A program made the position numbers and the translations under genes. 20,629 nt of DNA. It comes from a virus. Positions 5,866 through 13,509 of this stretch are shown piece by piece. The notes beneath the pieces are model-generated. The model searched no databases. It was not told the DNA's origin and worked only from the letters and a program-made list of their open reading frames with translations. The stretch spans positions 1-20,629 of the IMG/VR virus record IMGVR_UViG_3300031227_000540; one strand, given 5' to 3'. Position 1 is the stretch's first letter; the number at the start of each line of letters is the position of its first letter.

Positions 5866-8800
5866 AAGAGTTCCGCCCAAACCTCCTAGACCGCGCCGTC
5901 TCGGCCATCGCCCCCGCAGCAGGGATGCGTCGGATGGCGGCGCGGCAAGCTCTCCACCTGCTCAGTTACGACGGGGCGCGGCAATCCACAAAGCGATCCT
6001 CCGCCCCCCAAAACATCTCCCCGAACAGCTTCGATGTCCAGCGGGACCGATTGCAGCTCATGCGGGAGGCCGAAGACCTAGAGCGGAACTTTGCCCCAGC
6101 AAAGCACCTCAACCGGAAATATGCGCTCTATACCTCCCCGATCAGCTACCATGCGGCAACGGGTGACAGCGGGCTAGACAAGGAAGTTGAGGCGTATCTG
6201 AACGATGAGGTTTTTCCGAATTGCGATGTCACCGGCCGCTTCGATTTCTTCAAAATGATGGAGTTCGGGGTGATGGGGTGCAATCGGGGAGGAGATTACG
6301 GATGGGCGTTTCTCCGCCCCGAGTTGGAAGAGGGGATGAGCGAGGAGGAGGCGTTGCAGCTCGACCTAAAGATTCAGGCGGTTGAGCCGGATCGTATCGG
6401 CGGGATCTATCAGAACGTAGTTTCCAACGACTATGTTTCTGGATGTATCATCGGGGCCTATGGAGGGATTGACGCCTTCCGCGTGTTCCATCGGAGCATG
6501 ACGACGAGCGTTTACGACAATCCCGTGGACATCCCGGCTGACCAGTTCGTGCATTTGGTTGACCCGATGCGGATCGACATGTATCGGGGTGTTTCTGTCC
6601 TCTCGACCGCCGTCCAGAATCTGCGGGACATCTACGAGATGGTGGACTCTGTTAAGGGCAAGGCGAAGTTGGCAAGTGCTCTAACAGTATTTACAAACTC
6701 CAACGGGGCCACGGTGGGAAGCGGGGCATTCGACCCCTACGGGACGACGGTTGACCAGTCTGGTGGATCGTCAGCATTGCAGCAGGACATCGCATTTGGG
6801 CAAATCAACCACCTTGCGGCGGGTGCGGACATCAAGTTTCCAACCAGCAATTCCCCTTCTTCCGAGGAGCAGGCGCTGATTACCCTGCTCCTGAAGTTTG
6901 TGGCGATGAGCTACGGGCTCCCCTACTCTTTCGCGCTGGACGCATCAACCCTTGGCGGCGTCAGCAGTCGCCTAGAGTCCGAGATGGCCAAGGCTGAATT
7001 TGAGCGCGGCCAGCGCGTCCTTTCGCCGCACGCCCATCGGATTAAGAACACGTTCCTGATTGACGCCATCGCCAAGGGGGTTTTCCCCATCGAGGTGTTG
7101 GGACAGATCACGAAGGGGCGTTGGGGATACAGACCGCATCCTCAACCCGACATCGGCAAGGAAGCGTCAGCGGCCGTCAATCTCTACCAGAGCGGCCTTC
7201 TCGACCCGATGAAGCATTGGGTGGACAACGCGCAAGACCCCGAGGCGGTGGCGGATGCGATGGCGCGTTGGGCGATCATCAAGCGCGACACGGCCAAGCG
7301 GCATGGCCTTGACGAGCAGGCTGTATTCGGGGCAGGTCCAGCGAAGCCTCTATCCCAGACGGAGAGCGCCACCGAGAGCACGACCATTGACGCTGCCAAA
7401 AAGGAGCTTTCCCGCCACGAATTCGCCAAGGAATCAACCGAATCGATGCGGCAGCGCGTGGCCGACAAAGAGAAGGCGGGCAAAGACGTTGCATCCGAGA
7501 AGGAGGCATTGATTGCGGACTTGCGATCAAAGGAATCCAGCGGGGCCGATGCAAAGGAAATCCAAGCGGGGAGGGTGGCAATTGACCGCATTAAAAGCGA
7601 TTTAGAAGACGCCTATGGGGAGCTTCGCAGGGCCAGGGCGATTCTGACGAAGCGGGAGACAGATGAAGGAGCAACCGACAAAGCAAAGACGCCGAATAAG
7701 GCGAATGCGAAGAATCGGGACGAGATCCACGCCTTTGTCGAGGCGCTGAAAGGGCAAGGATACCCAGAGCAGGAAGCCTACGCCATCGCCTACGACATCG
7801 TGGACAGCGGCAAATTTTCATGGAGCAAGCTACCTGCCAACATTCAGGCGAAATACAATCTGGAGCGGAAGGAATTCAAATCCAACCCGATCTTCAACGA
7901 AGAAGATCATTCTCGGGATGATGACGGCAAGTTCGGTCCAGGCGGAGGAGGCGGAGGAGGATCTAGCAGCAAGGACGATACTAAATCCAGAGCAGACTAC
8001 AGAAGCTCCAGAGCATCCGTAGGAAATATGAAGCAAGCTAAAGTTACAGGTGAAGGAGAGAACGCAACTCTAACGATGAGCGATGGGAGACCTCTGCCTG
8101 CTCATATAAAACCTTCGATGATACCCCCAGCGTATCGTCATGATATGCAAATCGCGACAGACAAGGATTCTGATGTTTGGGCAATCAGCCGAGACGAAAA
8201 AGGAAGCTCCAAGAGGGTATATAACCCTGCTTACTCGGAAAGGCAGAAAGAGACCAAATGGGCAAGAGTGAATAATGGAGTTGCTGAGTCACAAGCAATC
8301 CGCTCTAAGATACATAACGACATCAATCAGGGAGAGAACAAGGAAGAGGCGGCTGCGACATGGCTCATGTCAATGCAGGCGACTCGGCCCGGAAGTGAGA
8401 GTGACACCAAGGGGAGCAAGGCACTATGGGAAGTGCCGATCACAGCGGAGAACGTAACCATCATCCCCTCGAAAAACTCCAAGGATCTACCGAAAGTAGT
8501 TCTTCAGGTTGGAGACGATCAGATTCCGATCAGGGACGAAGCAGCAAGGAGGGAAATTCTATCCCGTGTCGAGTCTGGCAAAGAATTTAGGGACGCGGGA
8601 TATTGGATTAAATCCTACGGAGCAACAACGCTAGAGGGCAGGCACGTTATTCCAGACGGCGACGGGGTGAGGTTGCAGTTCATGGGCAAGGAGGGGGTTT
8701 GGCATGATCACAAGATTTCTGACCAGAACCTTGCGAAGAATCTGCTGGATCGGAAGCAGCAATCAGGAGACGGGGGTAAGCTGTTTAATACGGATTACGC

Positions 8801-9068
8801 CAAGGTTTCAAAATACACCAACTCGCTAGGGAGCGGAATCTACAGTGCTAAAGACCTCCGCACGATTCGCGCAAACGAGCTGGCATCGGACATCATCGGG
8901 TCATCGGCGCGAGAGTTTGACTCGGACGCTGACAGGAAAAGCTTCATCAAGGACGTGGCAATCAAGGTTTCGGGAGTCCTCGGAAATAAACCTCAACAAG
9001 CACTTGAATCGTATATCAATCCCGCCGTCTTCGACGCGCTGAAAGTATCTAACAAAAAAGCAGCATGA
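5862..9068 (+). CDS. Portal protein (GpB-like) fused to a C-terminal type IB DNA topoisomerase
   Basis: At 1068 residues this is about twice a lambda portal (533). Residues 1 to about 490 are portal: the DLERNF...HLNRKYALY segment, FHRSM...IPADQFVHLVDP, RGVSVLSTAV and SYGLPYSFALDASTLGGVSS are typical of the GpB family, whose ring forms the DNA entry channel. Residues about 500-610 are a charged coiled-coil-like helix. SRDDDGKFGPGG plus a run of seven glycines (about 684-700) is a linker. Residues about 723-1068 read as topoisomerase IB: IPPAY (754-758) with ISRDEKGSSKRVYNP, R842 in ATRPGS, YGATTLEGRHV (919-929), K943 in FMGKEG, R1000 in AKDLRTI, N1042 in LGNKP and nucleophile Y1051 in ESYINPAV. 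This matches the R-K-R-(H/N)-Y set. About 65 residues (850-918) look inserted between the first Arg and YGATTL. The topoisomerase part is lower in GC (two counted 60-bp lines give 43-45%, versus 62-65% in the portal part), which suggests separate acquisition. Confidence 0.9.
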   Translation: MKEFRPNLLDRAVSAIAPAAGMRRMAARQALHLLSYDGARQSTKRSSAPQNISPNSFDVQRDRLQLMREAEDLERNFAPAKHLNRKYALYTSPISYHAATGDSGLDKEVEAYLNDEVFPNCDVTGRFDFFKMMEFGVMGCNRGGDYGWAFLRPELEEGMSEEEALQLDLKIQAVEPDRIGGIYQNVVSNDYVSGCIIGAYGGIDAFRVFHRSMTTSVYDNPVDIPADQFVHLVDPMRIDMYRGVSVLSTAVQNLRDIYEMVDSVKGKAKLASALTVFTNSNGATVGSGAFDPYGTTVDQSGGSSALQQDIAFGQINHLAAGADIKFPTSNSPSSEEQALITLLLKFVAMSYGLPYSFALDASTLGGVSSRLESEMAKAEFERGQRVLSPHAHRIKNTFLIDAIAKGVFPIEVLGQITKGRWGYRPHPQPDIGKEASAAVNLYQSGLLDPMKHWVDNAQDPEAVADAMARWAIIKRDTAKRHGLDEQAVFGAGPAKPLSQTESATESTTIDAAKKELSRHEFAKESTESMRQRVADKEKAGKDVASEKEALIADLRSKESSGADAKEIQAGRVAIDRIKSDLEDAYGELRRARAILTKRETDEGATDKAKTPNKANAKNRDEIHAFVEALKGQGYPEQEAYAIAYDIVDSGKFSWSKLPANIQAKYNLERKEFKSNPIFNEEDHSRDDDGKFGPGGGGGGGSSSKDDTKSRADYRSSRASVGNMKQAKVTGEGENATLTMSDGRPLPAHIKPSMIPPAYRHDMQIATDKDSDVWAISRDEKGSSKRVYNPAYSERQKETKWARVNNGVAESQAIRSKIHNDINQGENKEEAAATWLMSMQATRPGSESDTKGSKALWEVPITAENVTIIPSKNSKDLPKVVLQVGDDQIPIRDEAARREILSRVESGKEFRDAGYWIKSYGATTLEGRHVIPDGDGVRLQFMGKEGVWHDHKISDQNLAKNLLDRKQQSGDGGKLFNTDYAKVSKYTNSLGSGIYSAKDLRTIRANELASDIIGSSAREFDSDADRKSFIKDVAIKVSGVLGNKPQQALESYINPAVFDALKVSNKKAA

Positions 9069-9244
9069 AATTAGTAAACCTACCAGTTGAAATCTCATGG
9101 GGAGATAAAGAACCAGAAGCAAAAGCGGAGCCACACACGGAGGATGACGAGTTACACGATTCGGAGGATGCCACTCAGGAAGAAAAAGACCACGTCAAAT
9201 CAGTTCTAGGATTCGACCTAAACGAACTTTTCAAAGATGAATAA
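9065..9244 (+). CDS. Small acidic protein downstream of portal-topoisomerase
   Basis: A 59-residue ORF starting MKLVNLPVEISWGDKEPEA and ending VLGFDLNELFKDE. It overlaps the portal stop (ATGA at 9065) and is itself overlapped by 8 bp by the protease gene, so it is tightly coupled to both. The middle is very acidic (HTEDDELHDSEDATQEEKD), flanked by two short hydrophobic patches. It shares the AT-richer composition of the topoisomerase half and probably travelled with it. Function unknown; an acidic DNA-mimic or partner for the topoisomerase domain is speculation. Confidence 0.65.
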   Translation: MKLVNLPVEISWGDKEPEAKAEPHTEDDELHDSEDATQEEKDHVKSVLGFDLNELFKDE

Positions 9245-10253
9245 CATGACAAGCACCCACCACTTCGCATCAATGGAACGCTCGATTGTCATGGTCGCCG
9301 AGGGGGTGATTCGCGCAGCGTCGCTCATCACAAAAGGCGAGGCCACGGGACATTTCGACGACAAAGGAAGGCAAGTCGTCATTGACGACGTGACCCTTGA
9401 GCAGCTTTTCAACGTCTGCAAAAAGCTCGGAAAAATCAAGGTGAAGGCCGACCACGGAAGCGGGGTCATGGCAACGGTCGGATGGGCTGACAGCTTCTGC
9501 CTCACATCCGACAAGGTTCTTGCTGACCTACACCTCTACGACTCCGAACCCTCCCGCCCCCGACTGCTTGAGATCGCAGACAAGAACCCGAATCACATCG
9601 GGATCAGCATGGAGTTCAACGGCAAGGACAAGCCGAGCGGCAAAATCTGCTTGGCGCGATGCTCCGAAGTGTTTTGCGCGGCCATCGTGAGCGACCCCGC
9701 AGCCAACAAATCTTTGTTTCAAATCCCAGAAAAGGAGGAGGAGCAAGAACCTGAAACCAAACCAAACCAAACCAACATGGAAAACGAAGAAACCACCGAA
9801 GAGCCCACCTTGCAAGACTGCATGGCGAGGCTTGAAGAAATCGGCACGCGGTTGACGGCTCTTGAGACGCCTGCCGATGCTGACAACGAAGAAGACAAGG
9901 GACTTGAAGAAGATCCTGAAGTCGTCGCTACCGACCCCGAATCCCAGCCCGCCGAGCCTGAGAAGGTTGAGGTGGACGAGGAGAAGAAGATCGAGCTTGC
10001 CGCCAGGCGCGGGGCAGAGATGGCCATTAAGGCTTTCTCCGCAAAGCTCGGCATCACCAAGCTCGGGAAGCCTGGGGCAGCCAGCCAATCCAAGCCGACC
10101 ACGAAGCACTTCGCTGAGTTCGTCGCGGATGAAGCACTTGCCAATCACGACGGCGACCAAGTCAAAGCCACGGCTCACATTCTCTCCAACAAAGCCAAGT
10201 TTGGCGATGCGTGGAAGGCATACGAGTCCCAGCGCACTGTTAAAACCGCCTAA
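9237..10253 (+). CDS. Prohead protease fused to scaffold domain
   Basis: A 338-residue protein. Residues 1 to about 162 look like a capsid maturation protease of the S78-like type: KVKADHGSG with candidate His73, LADLHLYDSEPSRPRLLEIA, GISMEF with candidate Ser124, and CAAIVSDPAANKSLF at the domain end with a possible acidic third residue (D153). From about 165 onward it is a Glu/Pro-rich, then helical scaffold (LQDCMARLEEIGTRLTALE, later KKIELAARRGAEMAIKAF), which moulds the procapsid and is cleaved away. The position between portal and decoration/capsid genes matches lambda gpC/Nu3. ATG 9246 (MTSTHHF) is an alternative start. The catalytic assignment is by motif spacing. Confidence 0.85.
   Translation: MNNMTSTHHFASMERSIVMVAEGVIRAASLITKGEATGHFDDKGRQVVIDDVTLEQLFNVCKKLGKIKVKADHGSGVMATVGWADSFCLTSDKVLADLHLYDSEPSRPRLLEIADKNPNHIGISMEFNGKDKPSGKICLARCSEVFCAAIVSDPAANKSLFQIPEKEEEQEPETKPNQTNMENEETTEEPTLQDCMARLEEIGTRLTALETPADADNEEDKGLEEDPEVVATDPESQPAEPEKVEVDEEKKIELAARRGAEMAIKAFSAKLGITKLGKPGAASQSKPTTKHFAEFVADEALANHDGDQVKATAHILSNKAKFGDAWKAYESQRTVKTA
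9777..10253 (+). CDS. Internal in-frame scaffold product (Nu3-like), predicted
   Basis: ATG 9777 is in frame with the protease gene (residue 181) and would give a 158-residue scaffold alone, starting MENEETTEEPTLQDC. The bases just before it, AAACCAAACCAAACCAAC, are the same kind of A/C-rich, Shine-Dalgarno-free leader found before the decoration (10281) and tail-tube candidate (14006) genes. Lambda makes Nu3 in the same way from within gene C. An AAGGAGG at 9732-9738 lies 38 bp upstream, too far for this ATG. Separate expression is inference. Confidence 0.55.
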   Translation: MENEETTEEPTLQDCMARLEEIGTRLTALETPADADNEEDKGLEEDPEVVATDPESQPAEPEKVEVDEEKKIELAARRGAEMAIKAFSAKLGITKLGKPGAASQSKPTTKHFAEFVADEALANHDGDQVKATAHILSNKAKFGDAWKAYESQRTVKTA

Positions 10254-10280
10254 CTCAAACCAACAAAAACAAATCAAATC
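10254..10280 (+). promoter_or_regulatory. A/C-rich translation leader of the decoration gene
   Basis: The 27 bp before ATG 10281 contain almost only A and C (CAAACCAACAAAAACAAATC) with no purine-rich Shine-Dalgarno. Similar leaders precede 2628, 3409, 9777, 10663, 14006, 14379 and 18444. An unstructured A-rich leader can support initiation without Shine-Dalgarno pairing, in part through ribosomal protein S1 where present. Confidence 0.5.
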
Positions 10281-10631
10281 ATGAGCAGCCAAAACGATAA
10301 TGGCTTCAAGTCATTCCTAGCATCTGGGGCAATCTCGGCGTATCTCGTCGTGACGATCCAGTCCGACGGAACGATTAAAGCCGCAGCCAATAACACAAAG
10401 GGCAACGGTGTCCTTCAGGAAGACGCCGCAGATGCAAATTATGCGAGCGTGAAACTCTGGTCCGCACCAGGAACGCACATGGCCCAGATTAGCGGGTCAG
10501 CAGTCACCGCAGGGACCGCATACGGGGTCATCACTGGTGGATTCGTGGGCGTTGTCACAAACACCTACGTTACCGCGATGGAAAGCCAAGGCGACAACGA
10601 CGGCGCGGTGAAAGAATTCGTGGTCAACTAA
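10281..10631 (+). CDS. Capsid decoration protein (putative)
   Basis: A 116-residue protein between the scaffold and major capsid genes, the position of lambda gpD. The sequence alternates short beta strands and Gly/Ala turns: ISAYLVVTIQSDGTIKAA, GNGVLQEDAADANYASVKLW, AQISGSAVTAGTAYGV and GDNDGAVKEFVV. This strand pattern (GxV..dG.i..A....GVlqedA..g..v.V.....G....i.aG) is that of small beta-barrel capsid-stabilising proteins such as the DUF2190-type family. It is expected to bind the mature capsid surface and to be made in large amounts, consistent with its A/C-rich leader. Assignment rests on order and pattern. Confidence 0.75.
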   Translation: MSSQNDNGFKSFLASGAISAYLVVTIQSDGTIKAAANNTKGNGVLQEDAADANYASVKLWSAPGTHMAQISGSAVTAGTAYGVITGGFVGVVTNTYVTAMESQGDNDGAVKEFVVN

Positions 10632-10662
10632 GCAACCCGACAAACGATAACACACTAAAAAA

Positions 10663-11628
10663 ATGGCCTATACCAATGCACAAGCCACGCCGCGAAGCGA
10701 TATTTACGCTCTCGCGATGCAGGCAAACGCCGACTTCAATCAACTCTGCATCGCTGACAAGATTTTTCCTGTCAAGGGAGAGGACGTGAAGCGCGGCATC
10801 TACATGCGGGCGAAGCTCGCTAACGCGGAACTGCTTAACGGAGACGCTAAGCCACGCGCAGCAGGAGACGGTTACAACCGAATCAACCGCAAATACGATA
10901 CCGACACATACGATGCCGAGGAATACGGCCTGGAGGGAGTCATCGATGATTCCTACGAGGCCGAGACGGAGCGGTTCATGAACCTTGAGGCCACGGAGGC
11001 CGCTCTTCTTGAGCGTTCCCTCCGCATCTCCTACGAGGTCCGAGTCGCCGCAAAGTTGATGAGTTCATCCACGTTCACCGCCACATCTGCGGCCGTAAAC
11101 TACACGGAAGCCAACTTGGCTACCATCAACGTCCCCGCCGACGTGGCCGCCGCTAAACTGCGGATGCTGAAAAACGGCCTGATTCCGAACGCAATCGTGA
11201 TGAGCGCGAACGTTTACGAGCGGATCTCTCGTTCGACGTTGCTTCAAAACCAAGTGTTTGGAGTCGTCCCGAAGAGCGCGGGGCAATACCTCATTCCATC
11301 GGATGCGGACATTGCGAACGCGCTCACGGTTTCCAACATCTATGTTGGACGCGCCCCGAAGAACTCGGCCGCGAAAAACCTATCCTACTCGGGAGCGTTC
11401 ATCTGGGGCGACACATACATTGCCGTTTGCCAGATCAACGGCGGCGAATACACGGCGGGCGGAGTCGGGCGGACTATCCAGTGGACCAAAGACACCACAG
11501 GACTGTTCACCCCCGAGACCTATCGCAGCGATGAGCGTCGGTCCAACATCCTCCGCGTGCGTCAGCATGTGGCGGAAAAGGTGATCGATGAAACCGCGTG
11601 CGAACTCATCACCACCAGCTACTCCTAA
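10663..11628 (+). CDS. Major capsid protein
   Basis: A 321-residue protein following scaffold and decoration genes. Visible hallmarks of the HK97-fold E-type capsid family: an N-terminal ALAMQANADFNQLCIADKIF segment, VKRGIYMRAKLANAEL, a YDAEEYGLEGVIDDSYEAE spine-like region, a helix with LRISYEVRVAAKLM, IPNAIVMSANVYERISRS, and an APKNSAAKNLSYSGAFIWGD loop with VCQINGGEYTAGG near the C-terminus. The length is close to lambda gpE (341). The 31-bp leader is A-rich (AACACACTAAAAAA) with no Shine-Dalgarno. A strong hairpin follows 15 bp after the stop and probably sets the high relative level of this transcript segment. Confidence 0.92.
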   Translation: MAYTNAQATPRSDIYALAMQANADFNQLCIADKIFPVKGEDVKRGIYMRAKLANAELLNGDAKPRAAGDGYNRINRKYDTDTYDAEEYGLEGVIDDSYEAETERFMNLEATEAALLERSLRISYEVRVAAKLMSSSTFTATSAAVNYTEANLATINVPADVAAAKLRMLKNGLIPNAIVMSANVYERISRSTLLQNQVFGVVPKSAGQYLIPSDADIANALTVSNIYVGRAPKNSAAKNLSYSGAFIWGDTYIAVCQINGGEYTAGGVGRTIQWTKDTTGLFTPETYRSDERRSNILRVRQHVAEKVIDETACELITTSYS

Positions 11629-11643
11629 CCGATAGCGCAACCA

Positions 11644-11673
11644 TTCCCGCCCCCATCTTTCAGGGGGCGGGAA
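11644..11673 (+). terminator. Perfect 11-bp hairpin after the capsid gene
   Basis: TTCCCGCCCCC (11644-11654), loop ATCTTTCA, then GGGGGCGGGAA (11663-11673): a GC-rich, fully paired stem. The bases after it (CCTTTCAT) lack a real T-run, so it may act as a partial terminator or a 3' mRNA stabiliser rather than a full stop, letting some transcription reach the tail genes. It ends 8 bp before the glycosyltransferase ATG and would also cover that gene's ribosome binding region. Confidence 0.7.
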
Positions 11674-11681
11674 CCTTTCAT

Positions 11682-13175
11682 ATGAAAATCATTCTATCAG
11701 CAATTGCAGGGAACGAGGAGGCGGTCATTGAACGATTCGTCAGATCGTTTGCGCCAGCCGTGGACGAGTTCGTTTTTGTCCGAGCCATTGGGATCCAAGA
11801 ACCAGACGAGACCGTCGAGATCATCCGCCGAACGTGTTCGGAGTTGGGCAAGGTGGCCGATTTCCTGACCTACGAAAACAAGACCGAGTTTTGCCATGTG
11901 GACAATTTCGGGACGGCGCGGCAGTTGTCGCTAACAGCGGCCGCAGACGGAGCGGAAGAGGGGGATTACATCATTTGGGCAGATGCCGACGATGTTCTCA
12001 TTGACGGCGGGGCCGAGGAGATTCGGGCGGCGGCAGAATCAGGGAGCCATGAAGTTTTTCTCATGCCCTACCATGTCCGAGGGGACAAACAAGTCGTATG
12101 GCGGGAGCGGATGGTCAAGGCCGATCTAGGGGCGCAATGGGAACATGCCATCCATGAACAGATGATTTTCCCGCGAGAAGTCTCCTACCGAATGATCCGG
12201 GGAGCGGTCATTGAGCACTCCCCACTCGACGCCAAGGCGGGGGGGCATGAGCGGAACCTTGCCATTCTTCAATCGGAATTGCGGGACACGCCAAGGAATA
12301 TGTTCTACCTCGCGCAAGAGCTTTTCCAGAACGGGAAGCTGCGGGAGTTCCGCCCGATTGCCGAGGCCGCGCTTGTCATTCCCAGCATGGACACGCTGGA
12401 GCGTTACGAGATCCTGATGCAGCTCGCCCAGACGCCAGGGACCAAGTCGAAGGATTTGGCGGCGTCAGCATTCGCCCTCATGCCAGATCGACGGGAGGCG
12501 CTGGCGCTGCTCACCAACTACGCCATCATTGACGGAGACCACGCCAAGGCGCTGAGCCTTGCCGACGTGATGATGTCCATCCCCAAGCCGAGGAAGACAT
12601 ACTGGAGCTTGAACAACGAGTGGTATGGCTGGAAGGGAGATGAGCTTTTCCGCCAATGCCTCCGCCTGAATGGGAGGGAGGACGCAGCCGATGACCATTG
12701 GCAAGAATCCAACCACCCCGATCACCCGACATTTTCCATCATCCACGCCACGCTTGATCGCCCAGATCAGGCGCTAGCAGTCCGCGAGATGTGGCTGTCC
12801 CGCGCATCCCGCCCCGAGAACGTCGATTACGTGTTCGGGATCCACAATCATGACAAGCGCAGCCTGAACGTCCTGAGTGGGATCAAGCACACCGAGACGG
12901 AACTGCTCGGATCGTCTCCGAATTGGGACGTGGCGGCGGGTGCGGCAGTTGGGGGAATCATCGTCCAGGCGTCCGATGACGGCTGGCCTCCGCAGGGATG
13001 GGATGACTCGATTCTCTCCCTAATCCCAGACGTGACGCGGCCCGTGTTTCTGGCAGGAGACGGGCATGAGAGGACGGAGCTTCCAAACCACGCGATCATG
13101 ACGAGGGCCTACATGGAGATCAATGCAGCCGTAACCCTACGAAACTCTACGCATCCAGTCGTTAAATCCGCATGA
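11682..13175 (+). CDS. Glycosyltransferase with two GT-A-like domains and a helical repeat middle
   Basis: A 497-residue protein. The first ATG after the hairpin, 11682, gives the typical beginning MKIILSAIAGNEEAVIERF; a longer frame upstream overlaps the capsid gene and encodes nonsense across the hairpin. Residues 1 to about 170 are a family-2-like GT-A fold with IIWADADDVL as the DxD nucleotide-sugar/metal site and an RERMVKAD...WEHAIHEQ segment. Residues about 180-345 are helical and TPR-like (NMFYLAQELFQNGKLREFRP, REALALLTNYAIIDGDHAKA). From about residue 350 a second GT-like domain begins (TFSIIHATLDRPDQAL) with VQASDDGWPPQGWDDSI as a second acidic site. The C-terminus stops soon after NHAIMTRAYMEI, shorter than I would expect. 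Within the head operon it could glycosylate capsid or tail proteins, or host surface sugars. Confidence 0.8.
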   Translation: MKIILSAIAGNEEAVIERFVRSFAPAVDEFVFVRAIGIQEPDETVEIIRRTCSELGKVADFLTYENKTEFCHVDNFGTARQLSLTAAADGAEEGDYIIWADADDVLIDGGAEEIRAAAESGSHEVFLMPYHVRGDKQVVWRERMVKADLGAQWEHAIHEQMIFPREVSYRMIRGAVIEHSPLDAKAGGHERNLAILQSELRDTPRNMFYLAQELFQNGKLREFRPIAEAALVIPSMDTLERYEILMQLAQTPGTKSKDLAASAFALMPDRREALALLTNYAIIDGDHAKALSLADVMMSIPKPRKTYWSLNNEWYGWKGDELFRQCLRLNGREDAADDHWQESNHPDHPTFSIIHATLDRPDQALAVREMWLSRASRPENVDYVFGIHNHDKRSLNVLSGIKHTETELLGSSPNWDVAAGAAVGGIIVQASDDGWPPQGWDDSILSLIPDVTRPVFLAGDGHERTELPNHAIMTRAYMEINAAVTLRNSTHPVVKSA

Positions 13176-13507
13176 GCATGAAATCCTACATGAAAGCGGA
13201 CCTGTCCGAGTTGTTCGACCGAGACATGCCTGCCGAATGCCGAATCGGAGCGCAGACCATCACCGTCTTGATCGATGACATGATGAATGACGAGATTGAG
13301 GGATTCGGAGGCCCCGAGTCAATCGAGACGCAGCGGGTCCATTTCAAGATTTCCGACAAGTCATCCATTGAGATCGGCTCGCCCCTTTCGATTCGTCAGA
13401 AGCCAGAATCGGGTGAGCCCGCCCCAAAGTGGAAAATCATGATAGTTCTTTCGTCCATCACTTCGGCAGATGGGAATGAGCTAATCGCAACCGTGAGGGC
13501 AACCTAA
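13172..13507 (+). CDS. Head-tail connector / head completion protein (putative)
   Basis: A 111-residue protein overlapping the glycosyltransferase stop by ATGA. Strand-rich sequence: ECRIGAQTITVLIDDMMND, IETQRVHFKISD, IGSPLSIRQ and KWKIMIVLSSITSADGNELIATVRA. Lambda gpFII, which joins head and tail, is a similarly small beta protein placed after the capsid gene, and the ID...V.F.I......I..G spacing fits that type of connector. The assignment is by position, size and strand pattern; ATG 13178 is an alternative start. Confidence 0.55.
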   Translation: MSMKSYMKADLSELFDRDMPAECRIGAQTITVLIDDMMNDEIEGFGGPESIETQRVHFKISDKSSIEIGSPLSIRQKPESGEPAPKWKIMIVLSSITSADGNELIATVRAT

Positions 13508-13509
13508 CC

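Noticed and set aside
9528-10292. Long antisense frame opposite the protease/scaffold gene
   Set aside because: Shadow frame with low-complexity residues; no start context.
11598-11681. Upstream start for the glycosyltransferase
   Set aside because: It lies in the capsid gene, crosses the perfect hairpin, and adds 28 residues unlike a GT start; MKIILSAIAGNEE is the natural N-terminus.
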